In this document: positions 9,915 through 20,565 of the stretch, in pieces
Layout of the letters: the number at the start of each line of letters is the position of its first letter
Numbering within the stretch: position 1 is the stretch's first letter
Source: Fragilariopsis cylindrus CCMP1102
Lineage: Eukaryota > Bacillariophyta > Bacillariophyceae > Bacillariales > Bacillariaceae
Length of the DNA: 64,000 nucleotides
Direction: 5' to 3'
Assembly: GCA_900095095.1 (NCBI GenBank)
Contig: FMBT01000296.1
Location: forward strand, 372,001 to 436,000
The notes under the pieces: generated by a model
The model's database searches: none
What the model saw: the letters and a program-made list of their open reading frames with translations, nothing else
Told to the model about the DNA's origin: nothing
Translations under genes and position numbers: made by a program

Positions 9915-12128
9915 CTAACTCGGATTGATCTGAAGAAGAAATATTCTCGCCGAATATCGCAAGCCGCTTAAAGAATCTATGATCGATCCAAGGAGCTCCG
10001 TTATTCTCTTTGTACGTCTTGTTCTCCCAATAAGAATTGAAGCAACTATTCTCTTTCTACTACGTCGTGTTGTAATTTTCTTCTTCTTCTTCGTCGTCGT
10101 CGTATCAATACTATCAACATCATCTCTACTACTGCCGGTGTCTTCATCATCAACAATCGTCGTCGTCGTCGTATCAATAGTATTGTCATCATCAACAATC
10201 GTCGTCATCATCGTCGTATCAATACTATCATTATCATCATCATCGACGTCATTGTCCACAACAACAGGCTGAATAAGACCGAGCTGTCTCAATCTTTTTT
10301 CGTTTCTTTTAATGTTGCGGATTCGTGACAATTCATATTCGGATATCATTTCTTTTTCATTGTCATCATCGTCAGTATCATTGTCGGTTTCCTTATCATA
10401 ATTCGATTCAGGGTATAATTCTTTCCAAATCTTTCGGATATAACATTCCTCAATATTTCGTAGCAATGGATCGGTTTTAAAAGGAGATAGAGTTTTGAGA
10501 TACTTCATGTAGGTCTGCAAATATTCTTCATTTACATGGTTGTTACATTGTTCGAATGATATGAATTTGGATTCATTAATGGTATCTGGTGTCAAAGCAA
10601 AACGGACATGTTTTCCAAAGTATTGGATCTGTAAGCTGCTGTTGTTGTTGTTGTTGTTTGTACCGTCTTCGTTCCCAAAGCAAATAACCGGAAAACGCAA
10701 TTTTCGTCCACCTTTCATATTATATAAATACCAACCAAAACTATCACCATGGTCAACATTAATTAAACTTAAATCGAAATCTTCATCAAAGTTTTCCTCC
10801 GCAAACAACTGAGCATTTTCATAATACTTTTCATCCAATTTTTTGTTGGATTTGATGATCGTTTTTGGTTTGTTTGTTGTAGTAGGATAATAATGAACAA
10901 TATCTCTTCTACTAGCTCTACTGCGTCCTGTATTGTTGGAAATAGAATCTCTGACTAGATCTGCGTCATCAAACCAATCACTATTATAAACTCCCGGATT
11001 CTTATCATTGAATCCTGGTCGATAAATTCTCCATGAATTTTTATTTTTATATGATTGCTCCCAGCCCAATAATAGCAAATCAGATATTAATTTACCATTC
11101 GATAATGAAAGTAAGTCTTTTCCAGTTGGCGGATTCTGTTTAAGTTCTTGTTTTCGAAGTTCTTTTTCTCTTTTCGGTTGATTCTGGTACAAAAGAGATA
11201 CTTTCACTATTGTTTCCTTGAATGATGTACCACCGACATACTCAGCTTTCACAAACATTTCCTTCTCCAATTGATCTTCTTTTAACAAACGAAAGAGCTG
11301 TCCCAGTCCCGAAAAAATCGGATTTAGTTGTTTCCAATAATGTTGAGGTAACCATGTTTTGAGTCTTATCGCCATCATTGTAATGGTAGTATCTTCAATA
11401 TCAACCCAGTTTAAGTACGTTCGAAATAATTTGTACATATGGGAATCAATACCGTAAATAGCATGGGAATCATCGTCAAATCCTTCCAAGAGTGTCAATG
11501 CAGCCACTTTCTCTCCAACCCCTCTTATTTCCTGTAATTTTTCGAATGAACGAGGCACTTTAGAATTGCAGTTAGTAACGATATATTTAGCAGCATCAAT
11601 AATATATCCTGCCTTTTTATTATTATAATTAAGATGAGCAAGACAAGACAGAACAACACTAACCGATGCATTTGCTAACGCATCAATAGACGAAAACAGA
11701 CCTTTAGAAGCAAGATTTTTCATTGCATCAATAACGGCCTCATCGCTCACTGCTGGGCTTAGAATCAAACCTATCAAGGTCTGAAAAGCAAACAGATTTA
11801 GATCGTCTTGCTTTACAAAGTGATCCTTCCATGAGAATCTCGGTGCCGTTACAGCGGTAACCTCATTATGCAAACGTTTGCAGTCTTGAAGCAAAGTAAT
11901 CTGATCTGCAATCCAAGCCTTATCACGAACAGGGTTGAAGCTGTAGTCGCACAAGTCAAACTTCTCACGGCTACTTTTCGATGTATATGATTGACTCGTC
12001 GGTTTGCCGTTACGGCATTTCAATGCTTTTGCTTTTGCTGCTGCTACTGCTGCTGTAAAAGGAGCGGAAGTTGGGAGAGCATCCAAACTAGCTGCTGCAA
12101 TTGCAAATGAAGATCGGGTGAATGCCAT
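9915..12128 (-). CDS. HhH-GPD (endonuclease III-like) DNA glycosylase-like protein
   Basis: The frame is open from 12224, but I favour the ATG at 12128 (MAFTRSSFAIAAA), giving 737 residues; the earlier ATG would add 32 residues with no homology. The first 50 residues are Ala/Ser-rich and could target an organelle. Residues about 115-240 form an HhH-GPD domain: QTLIGLILSPAVSDEAV, then the helix-hairpin-helix LQEIRGVGEKVAALTLLEG, then GIDSHMYKLFRTYL. The Lys in GVGEK and the Asp in GIDSH sit where endonuclease III has its catalytic Lys and Asp, so base-excision activity is plausible. The 4Fe-4S cysteine cluster that normally follows is absent. A long C-terminal half holds a motif around GWEQSYKNKNSWRIYRPGF and then Asp/Thr-rich low complexity and a basic end. 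Substrate is unknown. Single exon. Flanked on both sides by the same repeat. Confidence 0.7.
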   Translation of the reverse strand: MAFTRSSFAIAAASLDALPTSAPFTAAVAAAKAKALKCRNGKPTSQSYTSKSSREKFDLCDYSFNPVRDKAWIADQITLLQDCKRLHNEVTAVTAPRFSWKDHFVKQDDLNLFAFQTLIGLILSPAVSDEAVIDAMKNLASKGLFSSIDALANASVSVVLSCLAHLNYNNKKAGYIIDAAKYIVTNCNSKVPRSFEKLQEIRGVGEKVAALTLLEGFDDDSHAIYGIDSHMYKLFRTYLNWVDIEDTTITMMAIRLKTWLPQHYWKQLNPIFSGLGQLFRLLKEDQLEKEMFVKAEYVGGTSFKETIVKVSLLYQNQPKREKELRKQELKQNPPTGKDLLSLSNGKLISDLLLLGWEQSYKNKNSWRIYRPGFNDKNPGVYNSDWFDDADLVRDSISNNTGRSRASRRDIVHYYPTTTNKPKTIIKSNKKLDEKYYENAQLFAEENFDEDFDLSLINVDHGDSFGWYLYNMKGGRKLRFPVICFGNEDGTNNNNNNSSLQIQYFGKHVRFALTPDTINESKFISFEQCNNHVNEEYLQTYMKYLKTLSPFKTDPLLRNIEECYIRKIWKELYPESNYDKETDNDTDDDDNEKEMISEYELSRIRNIKRNEKRLRQLGLIQPVVVDNDVDDDDNDSIDTTMMTTIVDDDNTIDTTTTTIVDDEDTGSSRDDVDSIDTTTTKKKKKITTRRSRKRIVASILIGRTRRTKRITELLGSIIDSLSGLRYSARIFLLQINPS

Positions 12129-12420
12129 GATGGTGATTAATTTTTTTAGCTTAATAAAAGGCGGGAAAGTAGAAAAGAAAACAAAACAATAAGGTGACGT
12201 AATGTGAGTATTAATCCACGACAAATGGATGCAGCAGAAGCAGTAGTAGCGATGAAAGTTGTAGTGGTGGTAGTGACATCGGCGGAGGCGTTGTTGTTGT
12301 TTATCACTAATGATGACGTTGTAAAAAAATAAATCTTAAATCCTGATCCTAATCCTCCGATCAATAATAATAATAATAATAATAGTAGTAGAAACAATAA
12401 TAGTCTTCTTCTCCAGGAAT
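12129..12420. promoter_or_regulatory. Probable 5' region of the glycosylase-like gene
   Basis: AT-rich stretch directly upstream of the ATG at 12128, with a TAATAATAATAATAATAATAG microsatellite-like run near 12365. No specific element can be named. Confidence 0.25.
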
Positions 12421-13280
12421 AAATGACGTCATAATACTCGATACATTCTGTCTACTCGATATGCCAATCGAAATAACAATATCAACTCCCCATCGATTGT
12501 AGTAGTAGAGTAACCAGCAATTATAGTATCATTGTTGTTGCTATCTATCGAATGAATCGGCCGTATCATCTTATACTTGGCTTGAACTTGGACTTGAACT
12601 TGATACATCAATCGAAATAGCAATCGAAATAGCAGCATCTCCCCATCGGTTGATGTAACAGATTTTCCAGTATTTATGCAATAACATCGTACGTTGTACT
12701 CCACATTTAAGATCTTCTTTCTATTATCTTCGGTCGTATTTGTTAGATCTTCGGTCGTATTTGTTAAAGCGTCTCTACTTAAAACAAAATATTACTCCCC
12801 ATTTAAGATCCTATTTCTTGATACATCAGTAATAGTATGATACTTGTCTTGATAAAGAAGTACTAGTTGCGTAATAGCAATAGTATCATCATAGTTGCGA
12901 TACAATAAATGAGATGGCTGTATCATTTTGTACTTGACTTGATATAGAACTACTAGTCGAATAATATTGGTAATAGTATTATCTGTTTCGTGAATGTCGG
13001 CACTGATATCATTATCATAATCATTATCATCGTAAAATTGATACATCGATCGAAGTAGCAGTACTTGTATCATCGGAATAATCTCCTCAAACGATATTTT
13101 GAAATGCCAACTGATATAGCAATATCACCTCCCCCGCCATTATAAGTACCAGTATCAATGCCAATATTATCACTACTATTATTAATATCGTACGAACGAT
13201 TATTATGATAGAAATAATATTCTTCCTTGTACTCCCAACCATTACAAGTACCAGTATCAATCAATCCCAACGGCATGAGT
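12420..13280 (-). repeat. Local degenerate repeat, right block
   Basis: It carries the same units as the block at 8740-9910: TCTACTCGATATGCCAATCG with ACTCCCCATCGATTGTAGTA (near 12450-12510), CTTGATAAAGAAGTACTAGT (12856), CTTGATATAGAACTACTAGT (12947), and CATTATAAGTACCAGTATCAATGCC-type units at 13137 and 13240, which match 9790. Short minus-strand frames here repeat YQVKYKMIQPSHLLY and FRLAYRVDRMYRV. No gene is supported. Confidence 0.5.
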
Positions 13281-16200
13281 AATTTGATTAATGTTATCAA
13301 GAAAACAAATCATAAATGGTGGTGGGTTCTGGTAGAGGTGGTTGGTGGTCGTGGAGGTGTATTCTCTTTTGGAATACGAACAAGTAGCCAGCAACCATCT
13401 TGCGCTTCTTGTTCTCGTCTTCTAGAGATCGAACAGTAGCAGCAACCATCTTGCGCTTCTTGTTCTCGTCTTCTGTTTCTCTTATTCGAATTAATATTTT
13501 GAATCGTTCTTCAAATCGAAATATCAGGGGGCAGATGCCCGCGACGGCGTTAGCTTCAGCTTTCCTTCTGGAATACAACTCTCTAACTATATTTGGACTT
13601 CTTGTGTATTGTATTCTAATCTAGTAGCAGGTTTTTTCTCTGACAGTACGTCAATCTACCAAATCAAAATCGGTTTTGTGTCGTTGATGTGTACAGATCG
13701 ATTCCCTGAGTAGCAAATTAGCTACAGTCAAATCAAATCTTTTCTTCAGTTGGAGACGCGACGGCGGCTGTTACGTTCTCCTTCTTTATCCGAATCAATA
13801 TTCAAATTACTATCCAGTATTTTTTTTCTTTCAATGAAGAAGACGTTTCTTCGTCTTCTTCTTCTTCTTTCTAATCGAATTGCTATTCAATATCTTTTTC
13901 TTCTCTTGTTCTGGAAATCCGATAGGATTAACGATACATCCAGCTTTATTTTTTGTCGTCGTTGACGTAGAATTCTTAGTGGTGGTGCCAGAAGCGGTGG
14001 AGGCTGTTGATGATGCTGATGCTGATGTTGATGTCCTCATCAACGCATTTTTGTGACCGACCATATCTAATCCTTCATTGTTGTTATCATTGTTATCATT
14101 ATTATCATTATTTTTATTACCATTACCATTATCGCGTAGATGACATAGAATAGTCAAGGAAAACAAACACACACACACACACACACATCATTCAATACAA
14201 ATACAGTTTTATATAATTAGTCCTATAATAATCTGGTTTGGTTACTTACATTTTATTCAATTTTTTATCGATTTTTTTCAAGAAAGTCTTTAATTTTCTT
14301 TGTCTTCACATCATAGCTTTTCATATCGATCATCCATCCTACTTCGTCAATAATTTTTCATACCTTTTTTGTCGGTTTTAGCGAACAAAGGTTTCGCTGA
14401 AAAGTGAACCAAGGTTTCGCTGAAAGAAGTGAAAAAGCGCGCGCCAACTTTTAAAAAAATAACGATATATTCTTGATTGGTTATACAAGTACACTCAATT
14501 GCATAGTAACAACTTATATCGATCATAAAAGAATTAGAATAAGTAGTCAATGATATCAAAATAATGTGAGAGGAATGATGATGGAGATGGTAGTCCACCC
14601 AGCGGCATGGAGGTGCGCTACTTATTGCTAGATCGGTGAGACGATGAAGGCAAATCACTGATATGAATCGTGTCTATTGATACTACTCCAACAGACGGAG
14701 ACGTCGGCAATTGAATTAAGTAACGACGAATGCATTAAGTAATAATAACAACAACAACAACAACGACCGATTCATATCCATTAACTATCATCCGGTCCCA
14801 GTTTAACAAGAGGCATATCACTATCACTATGAATCGACTTGTTTATTACTACTCCAATTATTAGGAAGGCAATACTAATATAACAGAAGGAAGGACCACA
14901 ACGAGTTGAAGCAATAAGTAATGCATGCACCTCTCTTATTGTGGCTGTCAGTTCTTCTTAATCTCTTCATTTCATTCACCTCACAAAATAAGTCAGTCAG
15001 TCGATTGATTCAAATGCAAAATGAAATTCATTTTATCTAGATAATAATAATAATATTTATAATAACGATAACGATAATGATAATGATAATGGAATAAAAC
15101 AAAAATCAAATGCATATACCAATACGATAAATACATACGGATACGATACATACCGATACCATACGGTAATGGATGTGAAATACAGTATGATACTTATTGT
15201 TGCATGCATCGATACTATCATCACAGCTTGGAATTACATTCCAAAGAGAATAATATTGAAAACAATATTATTTGATACAACAGAATGGAGAATGGATGAA
15301 TTGATCCATCGTAGTAAAGCCGCTGCTACCACCCACCCCACCACTGTACCTACCACCAATCATATTTATTAAACTACATGTATCAGAATTAAATAGTAAC
15401 TTTAGTAGGATCATCTTGTTAAACCACACACCCTCTCATAGAGCTATTTTTGAAGCTGATTGTATTATGTACTTTATCCTTTACTTAATTTGGTGATGAC
15501 TACAACAACTGATCCATGATAATAAATTAGTTTCTATTGCTTTTTATCGCGCACGCTATATCATGTGATTTTGTCTAAATCAATCTTCGATCGCACAAAC
15601 CCCTTGTTGTTGTTGTTGTTGTTATTGTTTTATTGATACTGTATTATCATTATTATTATTATTATCATTATTCCTTGTTCTTATTTATTCCTTTGGTATT
15701 ATTATTATTATTATTATTATTGTTATTACTTGTTGTTGTTGTAGTATTTCCAAAATCGTATCCGTATACTACTACTACTGTACTACTTGTTCTTGTTCTT
15801 GTTCTTGTTCTTGTTATCACATAATATGCTTTCGATGGTTACTTACTTGATGTAGTTATTGCCGTCAACGTTGTCGTCTCCATCCTAGATCCTTCCCTGT
15901 TCGTTAGAGTAGTAGTACTATAAGCAATTCGATTGGCATTGACAATATATAATATGCCTCTTTATTGACCTGGGACTACCAGTCGGATGGTTGGTAAGTT
16001 ACGGATTGATTCGAATGAACCTGTCGTTGTTGAGTTATTATTGTTAGGGTGGTCCTATCATCCAAAGTAATAAGTACATACCGTACCGTACATTCATGCC
16101 ATGCCATGCCGCCGGGTATATGTTACTATCTTCTGTGTTATTTATTTCCGCTCACATTATTTTCATATCATTATTTTAATTCAAAATGGATAGTAGATGG

Positions 16201-16980
16201 ATCAATAATCGATGTTATTGATCGATCGATCAATCGATCGGTTGTAATTAAATGGATTGATTTTCGAATCTGTTGTTGATGTTGATGATGATGATGATGA
16301 TGATGATAATGATGATGCTTTCACCATGCAACACCTTGACTAGTATCTAATGCTCTGTCGTTCTCCATCTTTCTGATTCCGTCCGTTGAGATGTAGTTTG
16401 AAAAGCAATTCGATTCGATTCAATTCGATTCGATTCGATTCGTATTGTCCATCGTTGTTGTTGTTGGTGTTGTTGGTGTTGTTGTTATTGTCAGATACTG
16501 CCTTCCGGGATGGTTGGTTGTTGCTTTATCTTTATCTGTATCTCTAGTTATTGTTATTGTTGCTTTTGCTGCTGACATGCTACCGCCAAAGATGCAATGA
16601 TGATGATGATAAGGATAGGGATGAGCTGCTACCGCTGCTGCTGCTGCTGCTGTCGATGGTGATTATATAGCATCGTCGTCGTCATCATCATCGTTCGTAA
16701 TAAAGATGATAGGATTGGATGTTAAGTTAAGGATGGAGGAAGTGAGACGAGGAGAGATGCAAAATCAAAGATACCGGTTATTACCCTCTCCACCAAAGAT
16801 AAGATGGAATTGAATGTTCACCGTTTCAATATAGGTTTTATATGGAGCGTCATTAATTTCGCTTTCCATGTTAGCATTACTGGTAGACTACCGCCGGAAG
16901 AGATGTTTTTTTTTTGACAGTCCAGATCCTTTTTACTTGGGGGCGGGGCGGGGCGTCGTCTAATCTAGCATATTCATTCA
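13281..16980. other. Gene-poor stretch with small repeats and microsatellites
   Basis: A tandem duplication of about 48 bp lies at 13385-13475; on the minus strand it encodes DENKKRKMVA twice within a 93-codon frame (13578-13297), which I cannot confirm as a gene. A Thr/Ser/Asn-rich minus frame at 14184-13831 is equally unsupported. Microsatellites include (CA)n near 14170, TTATTA and TTGTTG runs at 15600-15740, TCTTGTTCTTG at 15790, GATGATGATG at 16285 and GCTGCTGCTG at 16640. No RNA gene or domain-bearing frame was found. Confidence 0.4.
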
Positions 16981-16992
16981 GTGAAGATCATA

Positions 16993-17131
16993 GAGACAAG
17001 AATCAGCATGATAGCACCGCTTCCCGTCTACTTACTCAGCGATGTTCAGCATCCACATGTTCGGGCCTGTGGTTAGTACTGTACTACTACGGTGGGGGAC
17101 CACGTTTGGAATCCCAGGAGGTGTTGTTCTC
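16993..17131 (+). pseudogene. 5S rRNA pseudogene (insertions)
   Basis: The sequence keeps 5S rRNA landmarks in order: AGCACCGCTTCCCGTCT, ATGTTCGGGCCT, GGTTAGTACT, GGTGGGGGACCACG and GGAATCCCAGG, ending GTTGTTCTCC and a T run (Pol III terminator-like). Its length, about 139 nt, exceeds the usual 120 because of several small insertions, for example in the loop B/helix III region and after TTAGTACT. These break the internal control region spacing and helices. The 5' strand of helix I (GAGACAA) is still roughly recognisable. A better preserved body lies at 26619. A decayed copy is the best reading. Confidence 0.75.
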
Positions 17132-17520
17132 CTTTTTTGTCTTTTTATCTCTTTCTTTTTGCTTTTTTATTAAGGCTGTGCACTACGACTACAAGGACTA
17201 ACTTAGTAAAAAAAGCAAGCAATAAAAAATAGTAAAAATGCCCCGTACAAGTACTAGTACACCAAATTCTCTTCATGAAACACACACTCACACAGGCAAA
17301 ACACACACACAACAAGTTAAAAACTTAGTGCAAGTTTTAATATAATATTATAATTGTTCCTTTTTCAAAAATACAACTACAAGTACACCAAAATAAGCAG
17401 TAATAATAATAACATCAATGATTGACTAGCAATAGTGGTTGATTGTTGAGTAAGTAGGGTAATGAAGTAAGTAATAATAGTAATAGTAATAGTGGTTAAT
17501 TATTGAGTTGAGTATGATTA
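17132..17520. other. AT-rich spacer, nothing recognised
   Basis: No gene is seen between the 5S relic and the 28S relic. GTAATAATAGTAATAGTAATAG repeats (shown in pieces) lie near 17470-17510. Confidence 0.4.
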
Positions 17521-17521
17521 T

Positions 17522-17943
17522 GAAGTAAAAGCAACGTCGCTATGTATGATTGGCTGCCACAAGCTAGTTGTCCCTGTAGCTTTTCTGACACCTACCTCTC
17601 ACTTCAAATTCTAAAAACTGAAAGAATTGATAGGCCACAATTTCTTGCTTTGTATTTGTACTAGAAATCAAAATCAAGTCAGCTTTTACCCTTTTGTTCT
17701 ACATGAGATTTCTGTTCTCATTGAGCTGACCTTAGGACACCTGTGTTATTCTCTAACAGATGTGCACCTGATGTTGTCTCCTGCAGAGCTCACTGCACGA
17801 AACAGCTACGATCTAGAACCAGGGCCTGCGAAGGCACTGGATGCTACGTCACAGAAGAAGTAAAACAACATTACAAGTAGTGGTATTTTATGTGCGCAGA
17901 AACTCCCACTTATTCTACACCTCATAAGTCATTTCACAACGTT

Positions 17944-17978
<35 letters not shown>

Positions 17979-18085
17979 AGCTGATTCTTCCAAGCACGTT
18001 CCCTTGGCTGAGAGTTCACTAGATAGTAGATAGGGACAGTGGGAATCTCATTCATCCATTCATGCACATCACTAATTAGATGACT

Positions 18086-18122
<37 letters not shown>

Positions 18123-18333
18123 TGCCTTTTACCCGCGCTTGGTTGAATTCCTTCACTTTGGCATTCAGAGCCCTGAGCAGAAATCACATTGCGTCAACAC
18201 CTTTTCAGGCCCTCGCAATCCAGGCTGTCTAGAAGATCCGCAGTTACCCACAGTCCCACCTAACACAAGAGACCCCTAGGCCCAACCCTCAGAGCCAATC
18301 CTTTTCCCAAAGTAACAGATCTATTTTGCAGAC
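17522..18333 (-). pseudogene. 28S (large-subunit) rRNA relic, 3'-half fragment
   Basis: On the minus strand about 810 bp follow the nuclear large-subunit rRNA in order. Landmarks are GCAAAATAG, AAGGATTGGCTCT, AACTATGACTCTCTTAAGG with TAGCCAAATGCC, CCCACTGTCCCTATCTACT, AAGAAGACCCTGTTGAGC with TTGACTCTAGT, GTAGAATAAGTGGGAG, GGTGTCCTAAGG, AGAACAAAAGGGTAAAAGC, GGTGTCAGAAAAG, CTTGTGGCAGCCAA and CATAGCGACGTTGC. It is not a working gene. The near-universal segment GGGGAGTTTGGCTGGGGCGG is missing between TCAGGTG and CACATCTGTT, the stretch ACCACAGGGATAACTGG is shortened and changed, and several CpG sites have become TpG or CpA (for example GATGTGCATGAATG). It is truncated at both ends. There is no 18S, 5.8S or spacer beside it. 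Confidence 0.9.
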
Positions 18334-18745
18334 CCCCCCCCCTTTTTTTTTTACTACCGATAAAAATCGACCCCCTCAGATTACTATGTAATTGTTCCCT
18401 GCCAAAAACAATTGGCCTGTAATGGTTATGTAAATTTTCTTTACAGGAAATTAGTTGTCAAGAATTCTTCCTTCCCAAAAATTATTTGTCAAGAATTCTT
18501 CTTTACCGAAAACTATTGGTCCAGAATTATTATCTAAATGTTCATTACCAAAAACCTTTGGTAAAAAATGATTATGTAAATGTTCCTTGCCGAAAACTTT
18601 TGGTCAAGAATCATTATGTAAACTTTCTTTGCCGAAAATCTTTTGTCAAGAATTATTATGGCCAATTGTTTTTGGCCGGGAACAATTACCTAGTAATTTG
18701 TGGGGGTTGATTTTTATGGGTAATAAAAGGGGGGGGTCTCATTTT
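18325..18745. mobile_element. Inverted-repeat element (MITE/foldback-like), about 410 bp
   Basis: The left arm (about 18330-18425) and right arm (about 18645-18741) are reverse complements for nearly 100 bp. The left arm runs AGACCCCCCC, then ATAAAAATCGACCCCC, then TAATTGTTCCCTGCC and AAAAACAATTGGCC. The right arm runs GGCCAATTGTTTTTGG, then GGGAACAATTACCTAG, then GGGGGTTGATTTTTATGG and GGGGGGGTCT. The middle holds four or five imperfect units of the type GCCGAAAACTTTTGGTCAAG / AATTATTATGTAAATGTTCC. It has no coding frame, so it would depend on an enzyme from elsewhere. It abuts the end of the 28S relic. No clear target-site duplication could be fixed by eye. Confidence 0.75.
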
Positions 18746-19857
18746 AGGGGTACTAAAAGAGAGGGTAGTTTGTCCCCTCCTGATTGGCTTTGGGGCGCTA
18801 GGTATGTGTACTTCACACTGGAGGGTGGTAAAGGGTGTAATGCAACCTAGGACATGGGAAAATGACCCAGCACACCCTGACACCTTCCTAACCTCCCTAC
18901 AGCCCTAAGCAATAATTAGACCTTGTACCCATAGGTATAATGTTGAGCTCCATATAATCTATTAATTTTGTTAGGTCTGTATTGGTGGTGCATCACAGCC
19001 TTGATTACACGCACACTTGGCACTTAGAGAAATTGTGTGTTTTAATAGCGGTGGGTTTTGACCCGTGACACCCCAAATATATGTATAGTTACCTAAAACA
19101 ATGATATAAAACAAAACCTGTATGAATCAGTTTGATACCTAGCTATTTTATTTGGGACTCAGCATACCTGGTATGGGCGCGGTTGCATCTCCAATGTTTT
19201 TGCAACATGTGCATTTTGGGCCATTATATGTCTATTCTATTGTTCCCTGCCCCACCACACCACCAATATGGCAAATGTTCCAAGTATTGTTGGTGTATTT
19301 TGACCATATGCATATATGTCTGGGTGTTGAAACCGTGGTCCAATTCCTTTTTTTGTTGTTGTGGCAGCCTATTTCTGAATGGCACTTTTGGGCATGGAAA
19401 TATGACATGTTGGCCAAAATGCAATGTTTGTGTTCTGGTAAATAGTGTTTACCTTACGTCTCCTCCAAGATTTCATGTTAGATTGCGTGTAATAGGGTTA
19501 TCAGTTGTATCAGTGATTACCTATTAGAGTAGGTTCATGTGGGAGGGAGAGGATGAGAGAAATGGTAGGAGGCTAGTAGTTGTGATATCAAATATATAAC
19601 TTGGAAACAAGATTAATCTACATATCTCTAAAATTTCAACTTAGTCCCCCCCCCCCCCCCCCTCCGGATGATTGTATAGTGGAATGATGACGCGATGGTT
19701 TTATAATGTTATAATGTGAACAAACTATAGGCTAGAAAAAACCAATTGTATACATGGGATATTGGAGAAAACTTATAAGATTATTGTGCATTATTTACTG
19801 TTATTTCATCTGTTCCAAACTGATGAAATTTATGTCATAAAATGCTACTGTATTGTA
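18746..19857. other. Gene-poor DNA of unknown origin
   Basis: Open frames of up to 131 codons occur on both strands near 19130-19530 but show no domain. A C run of about 17 bases lies at 19646. The texture (few microsatellites, homopolymer C/G tract) resembles the repeat DNA at 1.9-3.0, 27-29.8 and 44.8-45.1 kb, and it may be old mobile-element sequence. Confidence 0.35.
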
Positions 19858-20565
19858 TTATGTTTCATAATTATCATACATAATGTAATCTTCAATTGCT
19901 TCTCTATCTCGTAATGCAGTAAGCTCTGCACGAATTTGACATCCACTGGATACACTAAAGTATGCACATGCTATTGCTTCATCGTCGTTATAATCCCGTA
20001 AACATTGTTCCTCTTGCTCAATAAAAACTTCTTCTGATGCGTCCAATCTATAAGAAAGCTTGCGGAGCGATTCTAATTCCAAACCCCATTCTAATCCACG
20101 CAAACATAATGAAGGTTCATTAGTGTTACTACTATCATTACCATTATTACCATTATTGGAATGAAGATGACCAGATATATTATCCAATGCAGATTGACAA
20201 TAAAGCTCATCACAATTTTGCATTATCCTTTCCTGATGAATCTGTTCTATTACCGTATAATTCCTTTCTTTGATCATCAAGAATTCATATCCTTGTAACC
20301 AACAATTGTATTTTTCTTGTTGTGTCATAGAATGACGTGATATAGTTCTCTTGACGAAAACTTTATTAAAAAATCGTACTGATCTTACACTTTTTCGTCG
20401 CTGTTGTAACGCTGGTGTAGCAGTTGCATCATCAGTTATTTCAGAAGGAAATAACGGAGCAGATAATAAGGACGACGTTGTCGAAGGAGGATGGATTTTC
20501 ATGATTGATGATGAAGTAAATGAATCGCAATCGCAAACAATTATAGATAGATTATGGATACACAT
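19858..20565 (-). CDS. Conserved small diatom-type protein with RGLEW motif
   Basis: Single exon of 235 residues from an ATG at 20565. After a disordered first 55 residues comes RSVRFFNKVFVKRTISRHSM, then TQQEKYNCWLQGYEFLMIK, then long helices with CLRGLEWGLE near residue 155 and a C-terminal helical part ending YNDDEAIACAYFSVSS. The order basic-VRF-V-V, T-x-x-E-K-x-x-x-W, and RGLE is one I know from many small diatom proteins of unknown role. No catalytic residues, membrane helix or signal peptide are seen, so a cytosolic or nuclear location is likely. I have no function for it. Confidence 0.75.
   Translation of the reverse strand: MCIHNLSIIVCDCDSFTSSSIMKIHPPSTTSSLLSAPLFPSEITDDATATPALQQRRKSVRSVRFFNKVFVKRTISRHSMTQQEKYNCWLQGYEFLMIKERNYTVIEQIHQERIMQNCDELYCQSALDNISGHLHSNNGNNGNDSSNTNEPSLCLRGLEWGLELESLRKLSYRLDASEEVFIEQEEQCLRDYNDDEAIACAYFSVSSGCQIRAELTALRDREAIEDYIMYDNYET

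Noticed and set aside
14160-16900. CRISPR-like array or origin in the microsatellite-rich stretch
   Set aside because: Repeats are simple triplets and dinucleotides without regular unique spacers; eukaryotic context.
17627-17863. Plus-strand 78-codon frame
   Set aside because: It lies entirely antisense within the 28S rRNA relic.
19132-19527. 131-codon plus frame and overlapping minus frames
   Set aside because: Overlapping frames on both strands with no domain, in repeat-like DNA; not supported as a gene.
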